Shown: positions 37,376 through 45,989 of the stretch, piece after piece
How positions within the stretch are numbered: the first letter of the stretch is position 1
How the letters are laid out: the number at the start of each line of letters is the position of its first letter
Source of the DNA: an uncultured bacterium
GTDB lineage: Bacteria > Planctomycetota > UBA1135 > UBA2386
Assembly (NCBI GenBank): GCA_937906475.1
Contig: CALCZA010000171.1
Span: 1 to 53,669 of the forward strand
Reading direction: 5' to 3'
Length of the DNA: 53,669 nt
Translations under genes and position numbers: made by a program
Notes under the pieces: model-generated
What the model saw: the letters and a program-made list of their open reading frames with translations, nothing else
What the model was told of the DNA's origin: nothing
Database searches by the model: none

Positions 37376-38676
37376 TAGAGATGCCCCAGGAACTCGAGAA
37401 TATCTTCTTGCTGAGTAGCGGACAGCGCTTGGAACGCCGTGCGACTAGCCGCACCTTCCCCACCGTGGAGCAGGATCGCATCGAGCAACGTCGGCGCGCG
37501 ACCGTCATGCAGGTAAGGGGCAACGTTCGAAGCACCCCACAACGGCGCCGTGCGCCATTCGGCTTCGGTCGTCACCGGGTCAATCGAACTCGGCTGCGGC
37601 GTGCCAAAGCTAACTTGGCCAGCGAGGCCCGGGCCCATATTGTGGATCAGCAGGTCCGTGAAAGCTTCAACCGGGCCCTTCGAGGACTCGAGCGACGGGA
37701 TGTGGCAAGCGACGCAACCAACTTGCGCAAACGTTTGCTCACCGCGAATCGCGGCGCTGTTGAACACCTTCTTTTGCGGCTGCGCCAAGAAGCGCGAGAA
37801 CGCGATCAGGTCACTGAGGTCTTGCGTCGAGATCTCCGGATCCGCAACGCCGTCGTTATCCACGGTTGATGCGTTGGGCGTCGATGAGCCCTGCATCAAC
37901 GCGCCATGACCGAGGCTGATCGTGCCGGCCGAGCCTTGCACGGGATCGCTAGTAATGCCCATCTGATTGAACAACGGGGCACGAGTAAACAGTTCGATGT
38001 TGTTCGACTGCGACTTCGAACCAAAACGCCCCACGCCAGCGCCATCGGCGTTGACACGGCCACTGATACCATCGTTATCGGCGTCGTCCGGATCGGCGTT
38101 TGCCAAGATCGTCGCATCACTAATCAACTCGAACAGGCCAGTGCCGAACACCGGGATGCCGTTGCGCTGATCGGAAGCGACCGGCACGGTGTTGATCATC
38201 TCCGGAATCAACGTGCGCCCATTCTCCAACGAGAAGGGCGCGTTTAACGTCGAGCCAAAAGCCGGAACGACAGGACTCGGAAGGCCCGGGAGATTGAAGA
38301 GGAACGGCGTGAAGCCCCACGAAGCGACGTAGAAGTTGCGGTAGAGATCCGACGCGCCGCCAGGCACCGGCTTGCTGTGACAAGACGAGCACGACGTCGC
38401 GTTGTAGAGCGGGCCAAGTCCCTCACTTGGCTTGAAGCGCTTCACGAACATCTCGCGGCCGCGATGGAACGCAGCCAATTCGTCCGCCGTCAGATCCGAC
38501 CGCGGGTCACCTGGATTGACGACCGGAATCGGCTCGGGCTTTGGATCAGGCACCGGATCAGGCTCAGGCTCGACAATCGGCGTCTGCGGGTTTGAGTGGT
38601 TCCCGCAAGACGTCGTGACCAGAGCAATACTGGCCAAAAACGCAATTACCGAGATCCTGTTGATGAGTCTGTTCAT
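37375..38676 (-). CDS. lipid-anchored di-haem oxidoreductase (DHOR/DUF1111 family)
   Basis: A 433-residue paralogue of the downstream gene. The signal peptide ends VTTSCGNHS, a weak lipobox, followed by a Pro/Glu/Asp linker (PEPDPVPDPKPEP) that could extend it from the membrane. Haem motifs are CSSCH in NATSCSSCHSKP and CVACH in QVGCVACHIPSL. Calcium-loop-like DADNDGISG and DNDGVADPE occur between them. The shared family sequences are LLIHNMGPGLAGQ, RTAPLWGASNVAPYLHDGR and EDILEFLGHL. Two tandem DHOR genes with different anchoring suggest an electron relay at the envelope. It is the first gene of the operon. A 9-bp-arm inverted repeat lies 115-135 bp upstream. Confidence 0.92.
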   Translation of the reverse strand: MNRLINRISVIAFLASIALVTTSCGNHSNPQTPIVEPEPDPVPDPKPEPIPVVNPGDPRSDLTADELAAFHRGREMFVKRFKPSEGLGPLYNATSCSSCHSKPVPGGASDLYRNFYVASWGFTPFLFNLPGLPSPVVPAFGSTLNAPFSLENGRTLIPEMINTVPVASDQRNGIPVFGTGLFELISDATILANADPDDADNDGISGRVNADGAGVGRFGSKSQSNNIELFTRAPLFNQMGITSDPVQGSAGTISLGHGALMQGSSTPNASTVDNDGVADPEISTQDLSDLIAFSRFLAQPQKKVFNSAAIRGEQTFAQVGCVACHIPSLESSKGPVEAFTDLLIHNMGPGLAGQVSFGTPQPSSIDPVTTEAEWRTAPLWGASNVAPYLHDGRAPTLLDAILLHGGEGAASRTAFQALSATQQEDILEFLGHL

Positions 38677-38790
38677 AACGACGGGCGGACTTCTCCGGGA
38701 AGCTAGCTGCCAGAATAAGGATAGCTCAAACTCCAGGAGCTTGCCGGTACGGACAAGCTCGCAAACTGGCTAAACCACCGATTACATGGA

Positions 38791-38811
38791 CGATTCTCAG
38801 CATGAGAATCG
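38791..38811. promoter_or_regulatory. perfect inverted repeat upstream of the di-haem oxidoreductase operon
   Basis: CGATTCTCA (38791-38799), GCA, TGAGAATCG (38803-38811) is a perfect palindrome with 9-bp arms, 115-135 bp before the ATG at 38676. No T-run follows on either strand, so it is unlikely to be a terminator. It matches about 11 of 19 positions of the Fur box, which is modest. DUF1111 genes are iron-regulated in some bacteria, so a Fur-type operator is conceivable. The region 38677-38926 otherwise holds no gene I can support. Confidence 0.45.
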
Positions 38812-38926
38812 TCTTCGGCGCAACGAAAACAGCTGATCGCAAAGCATGGCGAACAGCCCCGAATCAAGCGCATGTCACCGGTAATGTCGATTGACCTAAA
38901 CCCCATGGCGCCCGGGCACACGGCTT

Positions 38927-39288
38927 TCAAGTGCCTAACTCCGCCAAGTCACGGAATGCTCGCGGACAGTCCAAAGTCGCACCGAACGACTCGCGCAGCG
39001 TCTTTACTTTGGTGGCTACAAACTGTGCTGCGCTGGATCGTAGCGAACGGACTCTTGCGGCAAATCGCCCAAAAAATACTCAGCGTGGGGAATCAGTCCA
39101 TCGCACTCGGCAACAAGGTCCTGCACGGCGCGTGGCACGACATCCTGCGAGGCCACGCTAAACGCTTCGATCCCCTGCCCCCTTACGCTGCCATCCTCTT
39201 GTGCGGCCTTTCGCGATGCGCTCGATATTCGACAACTCCAATCGGCAACGCTTCCCAGCGCCAACGGGATCAGTCGCGGCGACGGCAA
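38927..39288 (-). pseudogene. frameshifted gene remnant of unknown family
   Basis: Two adjacent frames look coding. The first (down to 39016) reads IEAFSVASQDVVPRAVQDLV, then AECDGLIPHAEYFLGDLPQE and SVRYDPAQHS before a TAG. One frame over, directly continuing, is VATKVKTLRESFGATLDCPR and AFRDLAELGT to a TGA at 38927-38929. A single-base deletion near 39020 would join them into one chain of about 85-100 residues. I recognise no family. It lies downstream of the glycosyltransferase-like gene on the same strand, and its true 5' end is unclear because the first frame overlaps that gene's end. Confidence 0.4.
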
Positions 39289-40850
39289 AGTCGAAACCGG
39301 CGGCCGCTACCGAGTTCCACCTGCACGAGTTCGTAGTCGCGATGGAACTCGGGAGCCGCCAGTAATTCGCGTTCGGACACAGCCCACAGGTGGTCGCTTG
39401 CTTTTGCCCAGGCCTCGGGGCCGACTTCGGCAATTCTCTGTAGCAGGTCGGCAGAGTCATCTCGTTGCCAGAGGTCTCCAGGCGTGCTCGAACCGAAGAC
39501 AACGTAGTCGGGACGCTGTGCCAACACGTAGACACCGTCGCCCGCGCGGTGACCGGGCGGCATGCGCGGATCGCGGCGACCGTGCGCAGCGATGTGCTCG
39601 TCCGTGAGGCCCAGGATATCGATGAAGCGCACCTGAGAGCCGGCGAAGTGCCCCATGTAGCCGGCGGCCCCACCCGCGACGATCAGGCGGCGATCGAGTT
39701 CGACGGCCCTCGCGGCGAAGAACTCACCCAGTTCGCGGCGGTAGGCCTCGAGAACCGCGCTGCGCGCCGGGATGTTGCCACGCGACATCGACTGCAGTTG
39801 CGGGCCAGCCGCCATGACCAGTATGCCGAGCATGATTGCTGCCGTGCCCAATCGATCTGCCAGCAGGCCTGAGCGCGCAAAGACGTGCTGCCAGCCGACG
39901 ATCGTTGCGGTCACCAAGGCCGGCAACATCGGCGCAACGAACCGATGATAGGGCATGTGGTCGCCGCCGCTGGTCAATATGTAGAACAGCCATCCACCGC
40001 ACAGCACGACCATCGCCTGGACGCGGCGCCCAGTCAGCAGCGCTATGGCTAGCCCGGCGACGAGCACCGGCGGGCCGAGGTCCGTGCGCAACCATTCAAG
40101 CAGGTAGTTGACGCCGCTTTTGTAGACCTGGACGTCCGGAGCCAACCCGAACTTAGCGAGCACAGGGTTCGGCACCGGACTGCCGTAGTAGACGAGCCGG
40201 AACAGAGTCGGCAAAACGAGTCCGAGTGCGAACACGCCGGTGTCGATGGCGCGGGTGCGGCGCGCTGCCGGGCCGCACCAGAGCAGTTTCAAGAACCAGG
40301 CGCCGCCGAGCACCAGTACGCAATCGATGCGCACCAAGGCAGCGATCGCCAGCAGCAGGAGACCGAGGCCAGGGCGGGGACGTTCCAACTCGGATGCTGT
40401 CGAGCGGCATTCTCGTAGCAGACGGGCCAGACCCAACGTAACAAACAGGGCTGCGGTCGAGGTCTCGAGCCCGGTGCCGGCCTGGCCTATCAACGTCGTC
40501 GACGTGGCCACGACTAGCGGCGGAACCCATGCGGCGTTGTCGGGCAATACTTCGCGAGCCAACCACCAGGTAGCCCACACTGCCCCAACGGCCGATGCCC
40601 AGCCGAGCCAGCCGGCGGCAACAAACAGGTCGCAGCCAAACGCCTGGGCCACCACCAGAAGGAAGACGAAGCCCAGGTTCGTGAACGTCTCGACCTGCTC
40701 TCCAACGTTGTAGACGAGGCCGTGTCCCTGCCCGAAGTTCAGCACGCTACGAAACGAGATGACGGCGTCGTCACAGATGTAGCCGACGAAACGCCAGCCG
40801 TGAACGGCAGCGATCATCACCGCGAGGGCGGACAGGATTCGGGCGAGCAT
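39270..40850 (-). CDS. multi-pass membrane glycosyltransferase-like protein (GT-C fold)
   Basis: A 526-residue integral membrane protein with about ten hydrophobic helices. The first extramembrane loop holds GYICDDAVISFRSVLNF then GLVYNVGEQVETFTNLGFV. This DD-containing loop with fR...nf..G.GlvyN.ge.ve.fTN is typical of GT-C enzymes related to the mycobacterial arabinofuranosyltransferase AftB and similar polyprenyl-phosphate-sugar-dependent transferases. The C-terminal 150 residues are soluble (GAAGYMGHFAGSQVRFIDILG, in part) and probably periplasmic. It would add a sugar from a lipid carrier to a cell-envelope acceptor. No other glycosyltransferase gene is adjacent. The 243 bp between it and the next gene (40851-41092) hold nothing I can support. 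Confidence 0.82.
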   Translation of the reverse strand: MLARILSALAVMIAAVHGWRFVGYICDDAVISFRSVLNFGQGHGLVYNVGEQVETFTNLGFVFLLVVAQAFGCDLFVAAGWLGWASAVGAVWATWWLAREVLPDNAAWVPPLVVATSTTLIGQAGTGLETSTAALFVTLGLARLLRECRSTASELERPRPGLGLLLLAIAALVRIDCVLVLGGAWFLKLLWCGPAARRTRAIDTGVFALGLVLPTLFRLVYYGSPVPNPVLAKFGLAPDVQVYKSGVNYLLEWLRTDLGPPVLVAGLAIALLTGRRVQAMVVLCGGWLFYILTSGGDHMPYHRFVAPMLPALVTATIVGWQHVFARSGLLADRLGTAAIMLGILVMAAGPQLQSMSRGNIPARSAVLEAYRRELGEFFAARAVELDRRLIVAGGAAGYMGHFAGSQVRFIDILGLTDEHIAAHGRRDPRMPPGHRAGDGVYVLAQRPDYVVFGSSTPGDLWQRDDSADLLQRIAEVGPEAWAKASDHLWAVSERELLAAPEFHRDYELVQVELGSGRRFRLCRRRD

Positions 40851-41092
40851 TGTGCTTGCGCGGCAGCGATGGGACCCAGATGGCCGCGCGAGGCAGTATA
40901 GGAACCACCCCGCGAAGTGCTAGACAAGAGGCTATTCAAGCTGAATGACCATCCGCGCCGTAGAATCGCCGCGAAGGGTCTGCTGCTGGGCCTGCGGTAG
41001 CCTTCGCCCGCTGCTTGCAGCGATCCAGAATCCAGATTCGATCGAGCGCGGGTGGCAGCGCAAGGCAGCATCCGAGCCGCTACCGCGAAGTG

Positions 41093-43414
41093 CTATTGCG
41101 CGTGGTGCTCTGGTAGCACGTAGAACCACTTGTCCCAGCACGCGGTGCCGATCGGCCCTTGACGCAAGAGTTCACCATAGTAGAGCGCCTTGTCGCGAAC
41201 GGCCTGGTCGCCGGTCATGTCCGCCAGCAGCAGCAGGGGGGCCACGAGCATGACGTGGGCGCCACCGAGCGGCGAATCGCCGAAGCGGATGCCGTGGCTC
41301 GCGTCCCAGTGGTTGGCCGGAACAGGATTGCCGTTGTGACTGATAGCCGTGTAGTAGCGCAGTCCGTCAGCAACGAAACCCAGGGTCGAATGGTTGTAGT
41401 TCGTGACCCACGAGTATTCGACCGTGGTGGGCACGTCTTCACAGATCTCAAGCAGGGTGTCATCCTCCCAGTGCCGGTAGGCGCCGAGATAACCGTAGAG
41501 CAACGCACCGTGCTGCCAGGCCATCGTGAACTCGTGCTGCAGCGGCCACGTCGTGCCCCCGTAGTTCTCTTGGTAGCCGAGCGCTTTGGACGGATGATTA
41601 ACGTGACGCTGGCCATCAACGTTTTCGTGCACTCGCCGCAGCGCGTACGCCTTCAGATCCTCGTCGCCAGTTGCCAGATAGCTCTGCACGAAGCCCTGCA
41701 TCGTCCAGCCCTCCGCGCGCACGGCCTGAATGTACTGCGTGTTATAGGTCGACAGTCGCATCATCGACTTCAGTGTCTGGCCGAGCTGACGCAACTCTTC
41801 CTGGGCCCAGCAATCGCCGGTCACCGTCCAGTAGTCGAACAGCAGGTCGGAGGACCAGTGCTCGTGGTCGAAGTGCTCCCAGCCACGAGAGTGCGACCAG
41901 CCAGTGAGCACGCGACTCCGGTAGGCCGGCCACGGGTCGTTGTTGACGATTTGGCGGCGGCCGAGGCTCTCGTGCGAAAGATCGCGCGAGCCGGGATAGA
42001 CAGGAATGCCATCGGCCAGGAACAACAACTGCTCGTCGCCGACTGTCAGGTCGTAGAGGTGGTAAGGACGACACGCCTGAATCCACGCCTTCTCTTCGAG
42101 AACGCTGATCAGGCGGTTGTGCCCACCTTGCACCGCGTGGGCGAGGTCCGGACTCAGCGGGTGATTGCGGGGTGTCCCGGTGGTGCCCGTCGGCATCGGA
42201 TCGCCACGCGAGCCCCAGGTGCCGAAGAACTGCGAGTTCCAGAACTGATCGTAGTCGCCTTCGGCGCGCGCCCACGAGTTCGTAGGCCCGGCGATCGGGC
42301 CACCGAGCAGGCCAAGGCTGCCGGTCGTGTTCCAGCTCTGGTGCGTCGCCAACGGGTAGAGCGGTGTCGCCTGCATCGCCTGAGCCGTATCGCTCCAGCG
42401 CTGGATGTCACCCGGGCTAGCGTTCTGATGCGCGACGTAGAGGACAAAGCGATAACGACGAGTCTGGCCGTCGCCAATCCACGAGTTGGACATGACCTCA
42501 AAGCCGGTCAGGCCACCGGCCACCGACTGGCCTGATTCAATCTCGTTGTGGCTCGCACGGAACGGCAACGGCGTAACGCCCTGACCGCCGACCAGAAAGC
42601 GCGCCTCGTTGATGTCGGCGCCGCCCAGCGCGTACATGTTGGGGTCTAACGAACCATTAGGTGAGTCCGATCCGAGGTAGTCGTTGCCCAACACCCAGTC
42701 GACGACCACCACCGGCACATCGCGGAACTCCTGCAAGTAGAACGTCGACGTCAGATAGTCGCGGCCGATGCCGCCTGAGGCAGCGGTGTGATAGGTGCGA
42801 TGACGCTTGACGCGATGAAGCGGCGTCTCGGTCAGCGTCTCTCCGCCGCCCGACGTGAACGAGCGGTACGAAACGTTGAACGTGTCGAGCACCTCGGCGC
42901 CGATCTGCAGCGAGCCCGCGGCGTTGGCAACCCAGGCATTCTGCACGAAGCTCCCCGACTGCGACGGACTGCCGCCCGCGACGTGGTATGCCTTCTGCTC
43001 ATTCGGACCAAGGGTGTCAGTGAACTGTGCCTGCGCTACACGGATCGAGCCGTCGCGCCAACGCTGCAGCACGCGCCAGCCGGTCTGATGGCCGGAGACA
43101 ACGAGCTCCTCGGTGTGCATATGATGGCCGAACGGAAATGGCACGGACGCCAGGATCGTCTCGGTGCGCTCGCTGCTGCTATCGTTCTCGACCGTGAACT
43201 CAGGTGCCCACCCGAGCGGCGCGCCAGGTTCGCCAGGACCGCCGACCCCACCGCCACTACCGGGTTCGCTGCCGTTACCAGGCTCATTGCCACCGCCGTT
43301 ACTCTCCAGTCCCCCTCCCGAGCCGCAGCCTGCCAATGACAAGATTGTCAGCCCGATGCCGGCACAGGCTAGGCGGCGGAGATAATGAGCATGAGTTGCG
43401 AGTTCGCGGAGCAT
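41093..43414 (-). CDS. large lipoprotein of the PcRGLX/YetA-like RIFT-barrel family (putative polysaccharide lyase)
   Basis: A 773-residue lipoprotein. I chose the ATG at 43414 because it is preceded by AAAGGA, a good Shine-Dalgarno sequence and rare in this window, and gives a clean signal peptide with lipobox LAGC (C30). A Gly/Asn/Ser/Pro linker (about 31-68) follows. The next region (about 70-360) is beta-rich with PFPFGHHMHTEELVVSG and WRDGSIRVAQAQF, the pattern of the N-terminal RIFT barrel of the PcRGLX/YetA-like group, which includes exo-rhamnogalacturonan lyases. The C-terminal half (about 400-770) is Trp/Tyr/His-rich and helical (GWSHSRGWEHFDHEHWSSD), consistent with an alpha/alpha toroid. 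It would degrade a polysaccharide at the cell surface. The family assignment is from memory of motifs. Confidence 0.72.
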   Translation of the reverse strand: MLRELATHAHYLRRLACAGIGLTILSLAGCGSGGGLESNGGGNEPGNGSEPGSGGGVGGPGEPGAPLGWAPEFTVENDSSSERTETILASVPFPFGHHMHTEELVVSGHQTGWRVLQRWRDGSIRVAQAQFTDTLGPNEQKAYHVAGGSPSQSGSFVQNAWVANAAGSLQIGAEVLDTFNVSYRSFTSGGGETLTETPLHRVKRHRTYHTAASGGIGRDYLTSTFYLQEFRDVPVVVVDWVLGNDYLGSDSPNGSLDPNMYALGGADINEARFLVGGQGVTPLPFRASHNEIESGQSVAGGLTGFEVMSNSWIGDGQTRRYRFVLYVAHQNASPGDIQRWSDTAQAMQATPLYPLATHQSWNTTGSLGLLGGPIAGPTNSWARAEGDYDQFWNSQFFGTWGSRGDPMPTGTTGTPRNHPLSPDLAHAVQGGHNRLISVLEEKAWIQACRPYHLYDLTVGDEQLLFLADGIPVYPGSRDLSHESLGRRQIVNNDPWPAYRSRVLTGWSHSRGWEHFDHEHWSSDLLFDYWTVTGDCWAQEELRQLGQTLKSMMRLSTYNTQYIQAVRAEGWTMQGFVQSYLATGDEDLKAYALRRVHENVDGQRHVNHPSKALGYQENYGGTTWPLQHEFTMAWQHGALLYGYLGAYRHWEDDTLLEICEDVPTTVEYSWVTNYNHSTLGFVADGLRYYTAISHNGNPVPANHWDASHGIRFGDSPLGGAHVMLVAPLLLLADMTGDQAVRDKALYYGELLRQGPIGTACWDKWFYVLPEHHAQ

Positions 43415-43833
43415 CTGATTCCTTTCGATAGGGGTGAACTGTCCTGGGCGGTGAATCGACAGCCACCGCTCGTTGCTGTAATCCACGAACTGCATACTCC
43501 CGATCAGGGACCAGCACGCCGATGGAGCCAACGTATTGACGCTGCCGAGGCCCCAGCGCGCCTTAGCGCGGCGTGTGCATGCGTGCTCGACTGTCGGTGA
43601 AGGTAGCCTGCTCATCGACGGCTTCGAGTTGGTCTATTCGATGCTGCTCTAACTCGATCCAGCTTCCGGACACTGCAGCCCTAGGCCCCACGAAACAGCA
43701 CGAATCGAAACAGGTGCTACGGGAGTCGGACCTGCAGACGCTACGGCTTGACGACCAATGTCAGTTCGTGCGCCAAATCGAACCGTACAACGAGTGCTCC
43801 GCCGCTACCGGCTAGCTATTGTTGAAAGCGGTA

Positions 43834-44004
43834 ATGCGCGGACTGCACCTGCTACTCGGACTCAACGGTTGCCCGTTTGAAGCTCTGAAAGATGAAACTG
43901 CAGTGCGAATCGCGCTGCGTGATGCAGCAGACGCTGCCGGTGTTACCAGGCTGGGTGGAGTCTCCAACGCGTTTAATCCGGCCGGCGAGCAACAACCCAA
44001 CTAG
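43834..44004 (+). pseudogene. speD: truncated S-adenosylmethionine decarboxylase (SpeD) N-terminal fragment
   Basis: From the ATG at 43834 the 56-residue product reads MRGLHLLLGLNGCPFEALKD, then a helix with VRIALRDAADAAGVTRLGG, then VSNAFNPAGEQQPN and a TAG. This matches the N-terminal half of bacterial SpeD (G.HLLldl.gC....L.d, aA..aG.t.l....h.F.p.G). In complete enzymes the chain continues with GvT.v.llaESHisiHTWPE, where the ESH serine is cleaved to form the pyruvoyl cofactor. Here that half is absent and the DUF350 gene begins 12 bp after the stop. It cannot have decarboxylase activity. The reading frame itself is undamaged, so the loss looks like a clean deletion. The 420 bp upstream (43415-43833) hold no other gene I can support. 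Confidence 0.72.
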
Positions 44005-44016
44005 CAACGAAGCGAT

Positions 44017-44898
44017 ATGGATCAGCTACATCACATCCTCCACGGGCTAGCCTACGTCGCGTTGGGAGTTGCCCTCCTCGTCTTGACGCGCGGCCTGATT
44101 GGTCTGATCTCGCCCTACTCGCTGCGCGACCAACTCACGGGCCGCGACAATGCGGCGGCAGGTCTGGCGTTTACGGGTTACCTGGTCGGCGTGATCATTA
44201 TCTACCTCGGCGCGGCGATCGGCCCCGACCAAATTGAGATGGCGGATGGCGCGATGCTGGATCCAACCTGGAGTGAGATCGGCATGTCCATGCTGACCGT
44301 TTCGGGCTACACGATCGGCGGTCTCGGTTGCCTTTACCTCGGGACAATCGTTGTCGACAAGTTCGTGCTGCGCACCTTCTCCGTGCAGAAGGAGATCGTC
44401 GAGGATCGCAACGTGGGCACCGGCGCGGTCATCTTCGGCAATACCGTTGCGACCGCATTAATCATCGCTGGTGCGGTCCACGGTGAAGGAGGTGGACCAC
44501 TGTCGGCCATTGTGTTCTTCCTGCTCGGACAGGTCGTGCTGGTGATCTGGTCGCTCTTCTACCAGATGATCACAAAGTTCGATCTGCACGAGCAAATCGA
44601 AAAGGACAACGTCGCGGCAGGCACAGCCTACGGCCTGAGCGTGATCGCGATCGGCATCGTGCTACTTCGCGCCTCAATGGACGACCTGGTCAGCTGGCCT
44701 GATCACCTCGCAAAGTTCGGCTACTTCGCGGTCGTTGGCCTCACAGTGATCACCATCCTGCGCGCCGTAACGAATCGCCTCTTGCTGCCGGGCACGACGC
44801 TCCACATGGAGATCGAACGAGACCGCAACCTCAACGCGGCATGGATCGAAGGCAGCGTCGCCATCGGCGCCGCTGCGATCGTGTTCTTCATGCTCTAG
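44017..44898 (+). CDS. double DUF350 membrane protein (YjfL-like)
   Basis: A 293-residue integral membrane protein with about eight helices arranged as two DUF350 repeats. The first repeat (about 10-140) contains DQLTGRDNAAAGLAFTGYLVG and the second (about 145-290) contains EQIEKDNVAAGTAYGLSVIA (both quoted in part), each with the family's D.Naaag.a..g motif. E. coli YjfL is a single-domain relative. The biochemical function is unknown. DUF350 genes are commonly found with SpeD, membrane-bound spermidine synthase and ion-channel genes, exactly the set found here. It starts 12 bp after the truncated speD, so the two shared a transcript. It is convergent with the K+ channel gene, stop codons 27 bp apart. 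Confidence 0.9.
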   Translation: MDQLHHILHGLAYVALGVALLVLTRGLIGLISPYSLRDQLTGRDNAAAGLAFTGYLVGVIIIYLGAAIGPDQIEMADGAMLDPTWSEIGMSMLTVSGYTIGGLGCLYLGTIVVDKFVLRTFSVQKEIVEDRNVGTGAVIFGNTVATALIIAGAVHGEGGGPLSAIVFFLLGQVVLVIWSLFYQMITKFDLHEQIEKDNVAAGTAYGLSVIAIGIVLLRASMDDLVSWPDHLAKFGYFAVVGLTVITILRAVTNRLLLPGTTLHMEIERDRNLNAAWIEGSVAIGAAAIVFFML

Positions 44899-44925
44899 TG
44901 CGAGAACTCCCTATCAGGAGCACTG

Positions 44926-45984
44926 CTAGGTCATCGCTGTCAGTTGCGGCCAGGTGTAGCGCTTGCTACTGGCATAGATGACGCAATCACCGATCGCGGC
45001 ATGGAGACTACCGAGGTCGGTCAACGACTCGTTGCCGCGATTCACCGCGAGCAGGTTCACGCCATGGTCTAGCAAGCGCTTGGCGAGGTCCGAGTAGCCG
45101 CTATCTGCAGCAGCAGCGACCTTCGCGCTATAGAGCGTCGCCCCTTCCCGATTGCTGGTGAGCACCTCAATCATACGAGAGATGCCAGGATCGTGAATCT
45201 CCTGCGCCAGCAAGTTGCCAGCGATACTGAAGCCCGACACGATCGCGTCGCAACGCACCGACCGAAACAAACTGCGATGCGCGTCATCCAAACACTCCGC
45301 CACGATGTGGATCTTGTCTTCGATACTAGCAATCACACTCACAGCCGCGGCTGCCACCGCATCGCTATTCGGATCCGAGTAGTCGCGGCTTAGCACGATG
45401 GCCATGCGTGCATCCTTCGCCATCGCACGCTGATACGTTTCCGGATCGTGAGGGCTCCCGCGAACGAACAACACATTCTCAATCAAGAAGGGCAGTCCCT
45501 CAATCTGATCGGCGACGACCACGATCTCGACTCCATGGTGCTCCGGGTCGGAGCGGATCTCTTCGATGATCTGGCGCACGCGTGCTTCCCCAGGGAAGTT
45601 GACGATGAGGACGTGATCTTTGGCCATGATTTTGAGCATCCCTCGCTTTCCTTTGCTAACAGTCGAACTCACACCATCGATCACCATGCCCAGAAAGACA
45701 CTGAACGAGGAGAGTCCAAGAATGACAATAAAGACGACTGTCCCTAGTCGCGCACCTAGCGTTTGCGCCGAGAAGTCGCCGTAGCCAATAGTGGTCACGG
45801 AGATCACGCTGCACCACACAGCGTCGCCAAAGGTCAACTCGTCGTTGACGCGACCGTCAAACACGTAGTAGCAGATCGCGTTGCCCAGGATGCTAAAGGC
45901 CATCACGCACGCAACTAGGCAGAAGCCCAGCGACCGGCGGGCTCGCAAGCGGCGGCTAAAGCGAATAAAGCTCAGTAGGACCAT
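44926..45984 (-). CDS. two-helix K+ channel with RCK/TrkA-N domain
   Basis: A 352-residue channel subunit. It has two membrane helices (about 21-43 and 75-102) flanking a pore loop with selectivity filter TTIGYGD (T64 to D70), followed by a TrkA-N/RCK domain (about 120-240) starting HVLIVNFPGEARVRQIIEEI and a second regulatory lobe (about 245-352) with LLDHGVNLLAVNRGNESLTD. In the dinucleotide-binding strand the usual GxGxxG is replaced by NFPGEAR, so ligand binding is uncertain. It would form a tetramer and gate K+ flow in response to a cytoplasmic ligand. It is the last gene of the minus-strand operon, 5 bp after the aminopropyltransferase gene. Confidence 0.93.
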   Translation of the reverse strand: MVLLSFIRFSRRLRARRSLGFCLVACVMAFSILGNAICYYVFDGRVNDELTFGDAVWCSVISVTTIGYGDFSAQTLGARLGTVVFIVILGLSSFSVFLGMVIDGVSSTVSKGKRGMLKIMAKDHVLIVNFPGEARVRQIIEEIRSDPEHHGVEIVVVADQIEGLPFLIENVLFVRGSPHDPETYQRAMAKDARMAIVLSRDYSDPNSDAVAAAAVSVIASIEDKIHIVAECLDDAHRSLFRSVRCDAIVSGFSIAGNLLAQEIHDPGISRMIEVLTSNREGATLYSAKVAAAADSGYSDLAKRLLDHGVNLLAVNRGNESLTDLGSLHAAIGDCVIYASSKRYTWPQLTAMT

Positions 45985-45989
45985 GACGT

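Noticed and set aside
41159..42535. 458-codon open frame antisense to the RIFT-barrel lipoprotein
   Set aside because: No motif or plausible start. The minus-strand reading has a Shine-Dalgarno sequence and lipobox.
43573..43815. 80-codon plus-strand frame upstream of the SpeD fragment
   Set aside because: No recognisable motif and composition like non-coding high-GC DNA; it probably lies in the divergent promoter region.
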